The notes under the pieces: generated by a model | Told to the model about the DNA's origin: nothing | The model's database searches: none | What the model saw: only the letters and a program-made list of their open reading frames with translations | Shown: positions 46,260 to 54,831 of the stretch, piece by piece | Position numbering within the stretch: position 1 is the first letter of the stretch | Layout: the number at the start of each line of letters is the position of its first letter | NCBI RefSeq assembly: GCF_000696575.1 | Contig: NZ_JMSQ01000006.1 | Coordinates: 310,001 to 374,000, forward strand | DNA from: Siccibacter colletis | GTDB taxonomy: Bacteria > Pseudomonadota > Gammaproteobacteria > Enterobacterales > Enterobacteriaceae | Direction: 5' to 3' | Length of the DNA stretch: 64,000 nucleotides | Program-made: the position numbers and the translations under genes

Positions 46260-47094
46260 TGCCCCGCTGCTTGACGTGCGCGACCTGCACGTCGACTTTA
46301 TCAACGGGCGCGCGGTGACCAACGCGGTGCGCGGCGTCTCTTTTGAACTGGGCCGCGAGAAGCTGGCTATCGTCGGCGAATCCGGCTCCGGGAAATCCAC
46401 CGTCGGGCGCGCGCTGCTGCGCCTGCATCCGAAAAAGGCGCGCATCACCGCCACGCGCATGCAGTTTGGCGATGTCGATTTGCAGCGCGTCAGCGAAGCC
46501 CAGATGCGCGACATTCGCGGCAAGCGCATCTCGATGATTATGCAGGACCCAAAGTACTCGCTGAACCCGGTGGTGTGCGTCGGCGATCAGATCGCCGAAG
46601 CCTGGTTGACGCACCATCCGGGGCAGAAAGCCGCCGCGAAAGCCAAAGTGCTGGAGATGCTCGACGTGGTGCGCATTCGCCAGCCGGAGCGCGTCTATCA
46701 GCTCTACCCGCACGAAATCTCCGGCGGGCAGGGGCAGCGCATCATGATCGCCATGATGCTCATCACCGACCCGGAGCTGGTGATCGCCGATGAACCCACA
46801 TCAGCGCTGGACGTGTCGGTGCGTCTGCAGGTGCTGGGGCTGCTCGACGACCTGGTGCGCGAGCGCGGGCTGGGGCTGATCTTTATCAGCCACGACATCA
46901 ATCTGGTGCGCAGCTTCTGCGACCGGGTGCTGGTGATGTATGCCGGACGGGTGGTGGAGTCCATCGCCGCCCGGGATCTGGACCGCGCGCAGCATCCTTA
47001 TACCCAGGGGCTAATCAATGCCCTGCCGGATATCCATCACCGCCGCGACCATCTGCCGGTACTGCAGCGGCAGGCCAGCTGGTTAAGCGAGTAA
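46231..47094 (+). CDS. ABC importer ATPase 1 (DppD/OppD type)
   Basis: 287-residue ATPase with Walker A GESGSGKST (about 49-57), Q-loop MIMQDPKYSLNP, signature ISGGQGQR and Walker B LVIADEPTSALD. The oligopeptide-transporter C-terminal motif is partly kept (HPYTQGLINALPD), but the protein stops soon after, about 40 residues shorter than DppD, and lacks the usual cysteine-rich 4Fe-4S tail. Start GTG at 46231, inside the end of the permease gene, with AGGAG nine bases upstream. Confidence 0.92.
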   Translation: MTSSILAASNAPLLDVRDLHVDFINGRAVTNAVRGVSFELGREKLAIVGESGSGKSTVGRALLRLHPKKARITATRMQFGDVDLQRVSEAQMRDIRGKRISMIMQDPKYSLNPVVCVGDQIAEAWLTHHPGQKAAAKAKVLEMLDVVRIRQPERVYQLYPHEISGGQGQRIMIAMMLITDPELVIADEPTSALDVSVRLQVLGLLDDLVRERGLGLIFISHDINLVRSFCDRVLVMYAGRVVESIAARDLDRAQHPYTQGLINALPDIHHRRDHLPVLQRQASWLSE

Positions 47095-47103
47095 GGAGCG
47101 AAC

Positions 47104-47886
47104 ATGGATAATATGATTGAAGTACGCAACCTCAACCTTGCGTTCGGCGAAGGCGAGAAGCGCAACCAGGTGCTGTATGACGTGGACTTCGCGGTAAAAC
47201 GCGGTGAGATTTTCGGGCTGGTGGGGGAGTCGGGCTCCGGGAAAACCACCGTGCTCAAGTGCCTTGCCGGGCTCTTTACCCACTGGCAGGGAGAGCTTGC
47301 CATCAACGGCACGCCGCTGGAGCACCGCATCGGCCACGAGCGCTGCCGGCTGGTGCAGATGGTGTTTCAGGATCCTTACGGTTCGCTGCATCCGCGCCAT
47401 ACCATCGGCGACATCCTTGAAGAACCGCTGCAGATCCACAACCTGCCGCAGCGCGACCAGCGCATCAATACCTGGCTGGACAAGGTAGGGCTGAACCGCG
47501 CCTTCCGGGATCGCTATCCCCATCAGCTCTCCGGCGGCCAACGCCAGCGCGTGGCGATTGCCAGGGCGCTGATCCTGGAGCCGCAGGTGCTGCTGCTGGA
47601 TGAGCCGACCTCGGCGCTGGATGTGTCGGTGCAGGCGGAGATCCTCAATCTGCTCGGCGATCTGCAAAAGGAGTCGCAGCTGACGTATCTGATGGTGACC
47701 CATGATCTGGGGGTGATCGCCCATCTGTGCCAGAAGGTGGCGGTGATGCAGTACGGTAAAATCCTTGAAACCCTGACCACCGATGCGCTGGTGAACAACG
47801 GTGCCGAGGCGGATTACACCCGCATGCTGGTGACCGCCAGCCAGCAGTACTCCCGCGAGATGGCGCGGGAGGTGGCGGCGTATTAA
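47104..47886 (+). CDS. ABC importer ATPase 2 (DppF/OppF type)
   Basis: 260-residue ATPase, second motor of the importer. Walker A GESGSGKTT (about 41-49), Q-loop MVFQDPYGSLHPRHTIGDIL, signature LSGGQRQR and Walker B LLLDEPTSALDVSVQAEILN are all present. It lacks the C-terminal oligopeptide motif, so is shorter than DppF. Nine bases after ATPase 1, with AAGGAG upstream. It is the last gene of the operon; no terminator was seen before the repeat block that follows. Confidence 0.93.
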   Translation: MDNMIEVRNLNLAFGEGEKRNQVLYDVDFAVKRGEIFGLVGESGSGKTTVLKCLAGLFTHWQGELAINGTPLEHRIGHERCRLVQMVFQDPYGSLHPRHTIGDILEEPLQIHNLPQRDQRINTWLDKVGLNRAFRDRYPHQLSGGQRQRVAIARALILEPQVLLLDEPTSALDVSVQAEILNLLGDLQKESQLTYLMVTHDLGVIAHLCQKVAVMQYGKILETLTTDALVNNGAEADYTRMLVTASQQYSREMAREVAAY

Positions 47887-47895
47887 GGGGGAAGT

Positions 47896-47999
47896 GTAGG
47901 ATGGGTAAACGGAGTGCACCCATCGTGTACTTACGCCTCCCGTTCTGTCATGAGGACTATGGCAGTAATTGTAGGGTGGGTAAGCGTAGCGCACCCACC
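47896..47999. repeat. Two REP-like palindromes, 75 bases apart
   Basis: Units of about 29 bases at 47896-47924 and 47971-47999 share the pattern GTAGGGTGGGTAA, a short variable middle, and GCACCCACC. The ends pair to a stem. Further copies are at 48335, 48380, 48746, 48791 and at the window end. Confidence 0.85.
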
Positions 48000-48825
48000 T
48001 TTAACGTGTATCCACCGTTTGTGGCGTGAGATCTATGGTATTGCGGTGAGGGTTCCGTTCACCGTGGCACCGCGCTTACATGGGAACGCTGCTGCACGTG
48101 AACGGGTGAAGGGGGCTCGCCGCCGCCCCCTTCACCATCCCGGCTCCCGGCTAAAAAACCGGCCCTGCGGGCTGCCCTTGCCTCCGGCGTTTCGCTTCCG
48201 GTCGGGCGCGATACCCCATCCCGGGGCTCGCGCCCTCTGGCGGTTCCCGACCGCCAGCCCGGACTCAACGCCTGCGGCGCGGCGGTTTTGATGCCGGATG
48301 GGGCCATCCTCTGGCGTGGGTTATTCGCGTTTATGGTGGGTGCGCTGCGCTTACCCACCCTACCGGTTTCAGAACGGGCGTAGGGTGGGTAAACGGAGTG
48401 CACCCACCGTTTACCTGCGCATCCGTCGTTTGTGACATCACGCCTATGGGATTACGGCAAAGGTTCCGTTCACCGTGGCACCGCGCTTACATGGGAACGC
48501 TGCGCACGTGAACGGGTGAAGAGGGCTCGCCGCCGCCCCCTTCACCATCCCGGCTCCCGGCCAGTAAAACCGGCCCTGCGGGCTGCCCTTGCCTCCGGCG
48601 TTTCGCTTCCGGTCGGGCGCGATACCCCATCCCGGGGCTCGCGCCCTCTGGCGGTTCCCGACCGCCAGCCCGGACTCAACGCCTGCGGCGCGGCGGTTTT
48701 GATGCCGGATGGGGCCATCCTCTGGCGTGGGTTATTCGCGTTTATGGTGGGTGCGCTGCGCTTACCCACCCTACCGGTTTCAGAACGGGCGTAGGGTGGG
48801 TAAACGGAGTGCACCCACCGTTTAC
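47971..48825. repeat. Tandem duplication of a 411-bp non-coding unit
   Basis: Two copies with a period of 411 bases: 48051 onward and 48462 onward. The block 48155-48414 is identical to 48566-48825 (260 bases compared by eye, no difference), and the 5' part differs only by small changes near 48091, 48115 and 48150. Each unit starts and ends in the REP-like palindrome, and the interior is very GC-rich with many nested inverted repeats. Minus-strand frames in each copy begin with the same amino acids but are low-complexity and lack a ribosome-binding site, so I treat the block as non-coding. Confidence 0.88.
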
Positions 48826-48847
48826 TATGCGCCTACCATTGGCGTTA

Positions 48848-49750
48848 TTACTTCAGCAGTTCGCAATCCGGCGGCAGGCGGCACATCAATGCGTGTGGCA
48901 TGACGTCAATGCGGAATGCCTGTCCGGTGAGGGGTTCGCCGTCGAGGTTGAAGGTGATGTCGTGCGGTGCCGTGATTTCAAACCACGCGGAGCTGCCGTC
49001 GACGATGTTCGGGCTGTCCTCCGGGTGGGTGAGCGTGGTGAACAGCGCCGGGAGCAGCTCTTCGCCGGTATAAATGCGCAAATCCAACAGGCCATCGTTA
49101 ATCAACGCATCCGGACAGAGCTGCTGGCCGCCTCCCGCCTGACGCCCGTTGCCGATGCCAATCACCAGCGCGTCGCCCTGCCACTGAAAACCTTCGCCGC
49201 GGATCTCGCAGCGGTCCGGCTTCAGGGTGTCCATGCGCATCAGCCCGTGAATCAGATAGGAGACGCCGCCCAGCGCGGCTTTCAACCGCTCCGGCGTTTC
49301 GGTGGTAATGCGTGTGCCGAAGCCGCCCGTCGCCATATTGATAAAATAGTGGTCGTCATTCACGCGCACGATATCAATAGCAGTGGTTTTGCCGAGCAGC
49401 GCCAGCGCCAGCGCTTTGTCCATCTCTTCCGGAATGCTCGTGCTGGTCGCAAAATCATTGGCGGTGCCGAGGGGTAAAATACCGAGCGCCGGACGTTTTT
49501 CCTGTGCAACCTGCGCCAGCGCTGCTGCCACTTCGTTAATCGTCCCGTCACCGCCGCCCGCGATCACCGTCGCGGCGCCAAGCTGCACCGCTTCATCCAC
49601 ATAGCGCACCGCATCGCCTTTTTCCCAGGTGACGCGGACCTGCAAATCCTGACCTTTTTCGCGCTGCGCCATCACCGCCTCGCGCAACGGTACGTTGTCG
49701 GCGCTTTTGCCGTTGAGAATTAACAGAGAAATCGGGGTGTTATCCATCAT
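48848..49750 (-). CDS. yegS: YegS, lipid kinase (diacylglycerol-kinase fold)
   Basis: 300-residue cytoplasmic or membrane-associated lipid kinase of the DAGK_cat family; E. coli YegS (299 residues) phosphorylates phosphatidylglycerol in vitro. The nucleotide motif GGGDGT (65-70) with INEV, the [10 protein letters not shown] motif, [21 protein letters not shown] and the C-terminal [15 protein letters not shown] are present. An ATG one codon inside (49747) is a possible start. In the neighbourhood cyaR-trhP-baeR of E. coli yegS lies close by as well. Confidence 0.96.
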   Translation of the reverse strand: MMDNTPISLLILNGKSADNVPLREAVMAQREKGQDLQVRVTWEKGDAVRYVDEAVQLGAATVIAGGGDGTINEVAAALAQVAQEKRPALGILPLGTANDFATSTSIPEEMDKALALALLGKTTAIDIVRVNDDHYFINMATGGFGTRITTETPERLKAALGGVSYLIHGLMRMDTLKPDRCEIRGEGFQWQGDALVIGIGNGRQAGGGQQLCPDALINDGLLDLRIYTGEELLPALFTTLTHPEDSPNIVDGSSAWFEITAPHDITFNLDGEPLTGQAFRIDVMPHALMCRLPPDCELLK

Positions 49751-49826
49751 AGAAGCTCAAAGAGAGAATCATAGAGAAAGTGTATCCCACCGCGCGCAGA
49801 AACGCCCAGGAACAGGATGAAAGCGG

Positions 49827-49911
49827 AAAAAAATAAGCCTGCGTAAGGGAGATTACGCAGGCGAATGAGGTGGTTCCTGGTACTTCAGCTGTAAGAGTTA
49901 TGTTTTTCAGC
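49827..49911 (-). ncRNA. cyaR: CyaR, CRP-activated Hfq-dependent small RNA
   Basis: Minus-strand RNA of about 85 nucleotides next to trhP (yegQ), the E. coli location. The 5' end GCTGAAAAACATAAC and the seed GTACCAGGAACCACCTC match E. coli CyaR; the middle is variable. The 3' hairpin (GCCTGCGTAA/TTACGCAGGC) with a seven-T tail (49827-49833) is the terminator. In E. coli CyaR represses ompX, luxS, nadE and yqaE. Upstream, TATTAT at 49919-49924 is a -10 box, and TGTGA-N6-TCGAA at 49946-49961 is a CRP site centred about 42 bases before the start. Confidence 0.95.
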
Positions 49912-49945
49912 GCCGGCGATAATACCCATGCTAAACGAAACGGTA

Positions 49946-49961
49946 TGTGATCCGTTTCGAA
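49946..49961 (-). promoter_or_regulatory. CRP site of cyaR
   Basis: TGTGA-N6-TCGAA, one strong half and one weak half. Its centre (49953.5) is about 42 bases from the RNA start deduced from the -10 element TATTAT (49919-49924), the class II position known for cyaR. Confidence 0.75.
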
Positions 49962-49995
49962 GAAACGTTAGTCGGGAAAAAATAACAATAATTAA

Positions 49996-51357
49996 CTATT
50001 TCGCATGGGGGTTACGGGTAGATTGCCCGGCCAGATTGCGCATAAGCAACGCATAATCCAGCGCCATCTCTTCCGGCACCGGTAACCAGACCGTATAACC
50101 ATCGCCGGGTGCGACCGGCATCACGTCGCCTTTGGCATTTTCCATATGCTCCAGCGTAAAGTTGACGTTACCCTGCGGGGTCATCAGCTCCAGGCTGTCG
50201 CCGACAGAGAATTTATTTTTTACCGCCACCGCTGCCAGCGCGCCTCTGCGTTCCCCGGTAAATTCGCCGACAAACTGCTGACGTTCGGAGACCGAGTAGC
50301 CGTACTCGTAATTCTGGTAGTCGTCATGGGTGTGGCGGCGCAGGAAACCTTCGGTGTAGCCGCGGTGCGCCAGCCCTTCAAGGGTTTCCAGCAGTGAGGT
50401 ATCGAACGGCTTGCCGGCTGCCGCATCGTCAATAGCGCGACGATACACCTGCGCGGTGCGCGCGCAGTAGTAGAACGACTTGGTGCGGCCCTCGATTTTC
50501 AGCGAGTGAACGCCCATCTGGGTCAGACGCTCCACGTGCTGGATGGCGCGCAGATCTTTGGAGTTCATGATATAGGTGCCGTGCTCGTCTTCGAAGGCGG
50601 TCATGTACTCGCCCGGACGCTTCGTCTCTTCAATCATAAACACGCTGTCGGTGGGCGCGCCGACGCCGAGGGTAGGCTCCACGTTTTTCACCGGAATCGG
50701 TTCATGAACGTGAACGATATTGCCGACGTCATCCTCTTTGCCTTCCTGGACGTTATATTCCCAGCGACAGGCGTTGGTGCAGGTGCCCTGGTTCGGATCG
50801 CGCTTATTGATATAGCCGGAGAGCAGGCAGCGGCCGGAGTAGGCCATGCACAGCGCGCCGTGGACGAAGATTTCAATTTCCATCTCCGGCACCTGCTGGC
50901 GGATCTCTGCGATCTCCTCCAGCGACAGCTCGCGGGAGAGGATCACGCGCGTCAGGCCCATTTGCTGCCAGAACTTCACCGTCGCCCAGTTCACCGCGTT
51001 AGCCTGCACCGACAGGTGAACATCTATCTGCGGAAACGCCTCGCGTACCAGCATAATCAGGCCCGGATCGGACATAATCAGCGCGTCCGGCCCCATATCA
51101 ATTACCGGCTTGAGGTCGCGGATAAAGGTTTTCAGCTTGGCGTTGTGCGGGGCGATATTTACCACCACATAGAATTTTTTGCCCAGCTGATGCGCTTCAT
51201 TAATACCGAGCTGCAGGTTCTCGTGGTTGAACTCGTTATTACGCACCCGCAGGCTGTAGCGCGGCTGGCCCGCGTACACCGCGTCAGCGCCATAGGCGAA
51301 AGCGTAACGCATATTTTTCAGCGTTCCCGCCGGGGAGAGTAGCTCTGGTTTAAACAT
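49996..51357 (-). CDS. trhP: TrhP (YegQ), tRNA U34 hydroxylation protein, peptidase U32 family
   Basis: 453-residue protein of the U32 family that, with prephenate as co-factor source, makes 5-hydroxyuridine at tRNA position 34, the first step to cmo5U/mcmo5U. Family blocks: ELLSPAGTLKNMRYAFAYGADAVYAGQPRYSLR, the U32 signature EIEIFVHGALCMAYSGRCLLS, the cysteine set ..NQGTCTNACRWEYNV, and a C-terminal domain ..YGYSVSERQQF. Close in length to E. coli YegQ (453). The sRNA gene cyaR follows it on the same strand. Confidence 0.97.
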   Translation of the reverse strand: MFKPELLSPAGTLKNMRYAFAYGADAVYAGQPRYSLRVRNNEFNHENLQLGINEAHQLGKKFYVVVNIAPHNAKLKTFIRDLKPVIDMGPDALIMSDPGLIMLVREAFPQIDVHLSVQANAVNWATVKFWQQMGLTRVILSRELSLEEIAEIRQQVPEMEIEIFVHGALCMAYSGRCLLSGYINKRDPNQGTCTNACRWEYNVQEGKEDDVGNIVHVHEPIPVKNVEPTLGVGAPTDSVFMIEETKRPGEYMTAFEDEHGTYIMNSKDLRAIQHVERLTQMGVHSLKIEGRTKSFYYCARTAQVYRRAIDDAAAGKPFDTSLLETLEGLAHRGYTEGFLRRHTHDDYQNYEYGYSVSERQQFVGEFTGERRGALAAVAVKNKFSVGDSLELMTPQGNVNFTLEHMENAKGDVMPVAPGDGYTVWLPVPEEMALDYALLMRNLAGQSTRNPHAK

Positions 51358-51627
51358 GTGGTTCTCGGTCTGATGTCAGGTCAGATCCGTCTCGGGTGAG
51401 ACGGCGGGGAGCAAAGGTATTCCCCTACGTTAAGGGCGGGAATTGTAGCTTTCACTATCAGCGTTGGCAATGAACAATATTTGCCAGAAGAGGATCTGGC
51501 ATCACCTGATATGGGCCCGAACAGATAGCCTGAAGTCAGTCAGAATTCTTATTTTTCTGCGTAGTATTTGAATCAGCCTCACGGGTGATATATACAGGCT
51601 CCACTGAAATTACAGCGAGTATTTATT
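51358..51627. other. Intergenic, divergent promoters of trhP and the AT-rich pair
   Basis: 270 bases between two divergent starts. The left part is the trhP leader. From about 51530 to the right the sequence becomes AT-rich, marking the edge of the inserted two-gene block. No attachment-site repeat or insertion-sequence end was recognised. Confidence 0.4.
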
Positions 51628-52200
51628 ATGCAGGATGCTAGCAGAAGTACGGATATATTTTTTATTATTGAGCAGTTATATCCTCGCGATTCGCTGATGC
51701 CTTCCATCGGGGAGTTAGGTCCATCACTCATGCAGGTATACCGGACGGTCTACGAGCTGATTGTGAAACAAGATATTTATCTTGATGGGCATAAAATAAA
51801 ACCCGGCAATACGACCCTCTGGCAATCAATTAAATATATGACGGGTGGAAAGGTAACGATTAACGATGCCCCTGGACACGATTGTCTTTATAATCTGGTC
51901 TATAGCGGCAGCACTATGGTTGCTGTACCGCTTGATGGATTTGAAAGTAACAGGCTGAATCTCTTGTCAAAAAAATTAGTCTTCACGCCGCCGATTTTTA
52001 ATTACGGTAGCGATCCGGTAAAAAGAATCAACCTTTACGCGCGCGGCGGGCTTTCATTTTTTATGGAGGAGGGCGGCCAGGGTACGCCCATCGCTGCGGC
52101 GAAATACAACAGGAAAACCGGTGAATTGATGGTCATCAGGTCGCGGCGCGAACTTTCACAATTAATGGCAATAGTTGCTCATAAATGCAAAAAACGATGA
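51628..52200 (+). CDS. Unknown 190-residue cytoplasmic protein (AT-rich orphan)
   Basis: I do not recognise this protein. It has no signal peptide and no membrane span. Predicted character: an N-terminal helical part (STDIFFIIEQLYPRDSLMPS), a central mixed region with NDAPGHDCLYNLVYSG and AVPLDGFESNRLNLL, and a basic end (RSRREL..AHKCKKR). The base composition is far more AT-rich than the flanking housekeeping genes, which points to transfer. The stop overlaps the ATG of the next gene (ATGA), so the two form one unit. The ribosome-binding site is weak. The pair splits trhP from baeR, which are near neighbours in E. coli. Confidence 0.7.
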   Translation: MQDASRSTDIFFIIEQLYPRDSLMPSIGELGPSLMQVYRTVYELIVKQDIYLDGHKIKPGNTTLWQSIKYMTGGKVTINDAPGHDCLYNLVYSGSTMVAVPLDGFESNRLNLLSKKLVFTPPIFNYGSDPVKRINLYARGGLSFFMEEGGQGTPIAAAKYNRKTGELMVIRSRRELSQLMAIVAHKCKKR

Positions 52201-52658
52201 TGAATAGTGCTCTTACCGCAACCTTACTGGTAATTATCTGGCTGATTATTGGCTACCATATCGATAATCTTGTCATCGGCTGTTATTTTCAGGGGTACCC
52301 GCTGGTAATAAGGGATATCCATTGGGCAATGATAAAACCTTTATTCAACAGCGCCGCATTCGGCATGTATATTGCTGGCGAGTATTATCTTTTGAGGCGT
52401 AAACGTTTTTATCCGGTGTCGCTGATAAGTCAGGCAGGTTTGCTGCTGGCAAGGCTCATGACTCTGGCGGTAATATTATTTCTGTACAGATATGTTGATC
52501 CGCTGATGCGTAACGTCGAGGTAGCAGCGGCGGAAGTCGCTATTTCAGCCGATGATATCGATTTTTATAGGTGTTATATCCTAGCGATGGTTATCCCGCC
52601 GTTCATGCTTTATCTGCGCGCAACGTTAAGCTACGCGCCGGATCACCCTCGCCGTTAA
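52197..52658 (+). CDS. Unknown small inner-membrane protein (AT-rich orphan)
   Basis: About 153 residues with four hydrophobic segments (roughly 5-27, 48-65, 73-98 and 126-143 from this start) and a loop rich in acidic residues (NVEVAAAEVAISADDID) between the third and fourth. It is probably an inner-membrane protein; no family is recognised. The ATG at 52197 overlaps the stop of the preceding gene; a start four codons upstream (52185) is also open. Together with the soluble partner it could be an effector/immunity-like or sensor-like pair, but nothing in the sequence proves this. Confidence 0.7.
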   Translation: MMNSALTATLLVIIWLIIGYHIDNLVIGCYFQGYPLVIRDIHWAMIKPLFNSAAFGMYIAGEYYLLRRKRFYPVSLISQAGLLLARLMTLAVILFLYRYVDPLMRNVEVAAAEVAISADDIDFYRCYILAMVIPPFMLYLRATLSYAPDHPRR

Positions 52659-52669
52659 CCCTGCTGAAA

Positions 52670-52689
52670 GGTGGGCGTAGCTGCCCACC
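52670..52689. repeat. Short palindrome after baeR
   Basis: GGTGGGC (52670-52676), six-base loop, GCCCACC (52683-52689). It lies between the converging orphan gene and baeR and resembles the REP-like units at 47.9-48.8 kb, shortened. It may help to end transcription from both sides. Confidence 0.6.
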
Positions 52690-52708
52690 GTACTCATAAC
52701 CCGCGCGG

Positions 52709-53431
52709 CTACCCCAGGCGGCAGGCGTCCGCTTCCCAGCGATAGCCGACGCCATAGACGGCACGAATAAACGACTGTTCGGCGTCGAGCGCTTCAAGCT
52801 TGCGGCGCAGGTTTTTGATGTGGCTGTCGATGGTGCGGTCGGTGACCACGCGGTAGTCATCGTAGAGATGGTTCAGCAGCTGCTCGCGGGAAAACACCTT
52901 GCCCGGCTCGTGAGAGAGGGTTTTCAGCAGGCGGAACTCCGCCGGGGTGAGATCCAGCAGTTTGTCCTGCCAGCTGGCCTGGAAGCGGCCTTCGTCAATG
53001 ATCAGCGGACTCTGCGCATCCAGCGCCTGCACCTCGCGCTGCGGTTTGCAGCGGCGCAGGATAGTTTTCACCCGCGCCACCACCTCACGCGGGCTGTAGG
53101 GCTTGCAGATGTAGTCATCGGCACCAATTTCCAGCCCCAGCAGGCGGTCAATCTCCTCAATTTTCGCCGTTACCATCACAATCGGAACGTCGGAAAAGCG
53201 GCGGATCTCCCGGCATAGCGTCAGCCCGTCGGTGCCCGGCAGCATCAGGTCCAGCAGGATAAGATCCGGCGGCGTCTGGCGCACGTAAGGCAGCACCTTG
53301 TCGCCGTGGCTTATCAGCGTCGGGTTGTAGCTTGCCGCATGCAGATAGTCGATCAGCAGCTGCCCCAGTTTGGGTTCATCTTCTACGATAAGAATGCGTG
53401 GGGCGTTTTCATCAAGGATTAAGCCGGTCAT
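52709..53431 (-). CDS. baeR: BaeR, envelope-stress response regulator
   Basis: OmpR/PhoB-family regulator of the BaeSR two-component system, which activates mdtABCD, acrD and spy under envelope stress. 240 residues. The receiver domain has the acidic pair E17-D18 and the phospho-acceptor D61 ([13 protein letters not shown]); the winged-helix DNA-binding domain is at about 135-232. The ATG overlaps the baeS stop by four bases. Last gene of the mdtABCD-baeSR operon. Confidence 0.97.
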   Translation of the reverse strand: MTGLILDENAPRILIVEDEPKLGQLLIDYLHAASYNPTLISHGDKVLPYVRQTPPDLILLDLMLPGTDGLTLCREIRRFSDVPIVMVTAKIEEIDRLLGLEIGADDYICKPYSPREVVARVKTILRRCKPQREVQALDAQSPLIIDEGRFQASWQDKLLDLTPAEFRLLKTLSHEPGKVFSREQLLNHLYDDYRVVTDRTIDSHIKNLRRKLEALDAEQSFIRAVYGVGYRWEADACRLG

Positions 53432-54831
53432 GCGTCTCTCGGTAAGTCAGGATCCAGAGGAAGGTCAACTGTAACGCGTAATCCGCCGGATGGCGAATGG
53501 CTGGCGCTCAGCGTGCCGTTGTGCGCGGCGACAATGTTCTGGCAGATGGCAAGCCCAAGCCCGGAGCCACCGCTGGCGCGGTTACGCGAGCCTTCGGCAC
53601 GGTAGAAGCGCTCAAACAGCATCGTCAGTTGCTCGTCATTGACCCCCGGTGCGGTGTCGGAAAAGTGCAGCGCCAGGCTGCGGGCGCTCAGCTCGCCGGT
53701 AATAAGTAACTCCCCGCCGGCGTCGGTGTAGCGCAGGCTGTTTTCCAGCAGGTTGTTGAACAGCTGCATCAGGCGATCGCGGTCGCCAAATACCGTGGCG
53801 CGATCGGGCAGGGAGAGCCGCAATTGCAGGCCTCGGCCGTTGAATCGCTCCCGGAACGCGCCCGCCGCCATTTCAATCAGGGTGATGATATCCACTGGCG
53901 CTTTCTGATAAGCCAGCGCGCCTTCGTCGGACATCGACAGCTGATGCAGATCGTCCACCAGCTTGGTCAGGGTACCCACTTCGGCCTGCAGCGAAGCGAC
54001 CGACTCCGGGGTGAATTTACGCACGCCGTCCTGAATCGCTTCCAGCTCGCCGCGCAGCACCGCCAGCGGCGTACGCAGCTCGTGGGAGATATCCGCCATA
54101 AACGCCCGGCGCATGGTCTGGTTCTTCTCCAGCGTGCTGGCGAGCTGGTTGAAATCCTGGGCCAGCTTGCCCAGTTCATCTTCCCCGGACGGCGTGACGC
54201 GGGTGGTGAAATCCCCGGCGGCGAGCTTGTGGGTGCCCTCCACCAGCCGCTTCACCGGAGAGAGCAGCCCGCGCGCCAGCGGGAAAGTGGCCAGCGCCGC
54301 CAGCAGGGTTGCCAGCCCGACGATCAGCCAGCTGGTGCGCCGCTGCTGGCGGTCGAAGTTAATATCGGTATTGCGGGTCAGGCGCTCTACCGGCGAGGCG
54401 ATCACTTCCCCGACCTGCTGACCATCGACCTTAATCTGGCGGCGCATGCCGTCCGGCGGCACCGGGGAGCGCGGGCCAACCAGCACCGCGCCGCGCTCAT
54501 CCACCACCCAGAACTGGGTGCGCCAGCCGTGGGGCGGCATACCGGGGCCGGGGCGATCTTCATCCCCGTCGTGCTCCAGCGAGCGCAGGATCTGAAAGAC
54601 AAAGCGGTCGTTGTTACGCAGAAAACGCCAGTCGCCGTGCAGGGCATACTGCTCGCTCAGGGCATCGCTCAACCCCTGCAGGCGCTGCTCGTTGCCGCGC
54701 TTAATGTAGTCGATAAAACCATGCTCAAAGCTCAGCCGTACCGCCCAGTGCATGGTCACCAGCAGCACCAGGCAGGTGGCGAAGATGGCAAGGAACAGCT
54801 TTCCGGTGATGCCGGGGCGCCAGAATTTCAT
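53428..54831 (-). CDS. baeS: BaeS, envelope-stress sensor kinase
   Basis: 467-residue membrane histidine kinase. Two spans (about 10-32 and 168-188) frame a periplasmic sensor domain; a HAMP linker (190-240) follows, then the phospho-acceptor H250 in [11 protein letters not shown] and the ATPase boxes (N-box [13 protein letters not shown]-box [15 protein letters not shown]). E. coli BaeS is 467 residues. The periplasmic domain has a short acidic/proline insert ([13 protein letters not shown]). Overlaps mdtD and baeR by four bases each. Confidence 0.97.
   Translation of the reverse strand: MKFWRPGITGKLFLAIFATCLVLLVTMHWAVRLSFEHGFIDYIKRGNEQRLQGLSDALSEQYALHGDWRFLRNNDRFVFQILRSLEHDGDEDRPGPGMPPHGWRTQFWVVDERGAVLVGPRSPVPPDGMRRQIKVDGQQVGEVIASPVERLTRNTDINFDRQQRRTSWLIVGLATLLAALATFPLARGLLSPVKRLVEGTHKLAAGDFTTRVTPSGEDELGKLAQDFNQLASTLEKNQTMRRAFMADISHELRTPLAVLRGELEAIQDGVRKFTPESVASLQAEVGTLTKLVDDLHQLSMSDEGALAYQKAPVDIITLIEMAAGAFRERFNGRGLQLRLSLPDRATVFGDRDRLMQLFNNLLENSLRYTDAGGELLITGELSARSLALHFSDTAPGVNDEQLTMLFERFYRAEGSRNRASGGSGLGLAICQNIVAAHNGTLSASHSPSGGLRVTVDLPLDPDLPRDA

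Noticed and set aside
48059-48814. Two minus-strand frames (114 and 90 codons) starting with the same residues in the two repeat copies
   Set aside because: They lie in the GC-rich duplicated repeat, have low-complexity Arg/Ala/Pro-rich products and no ribosome-binding site; the sameness comes from the DNA duplication.
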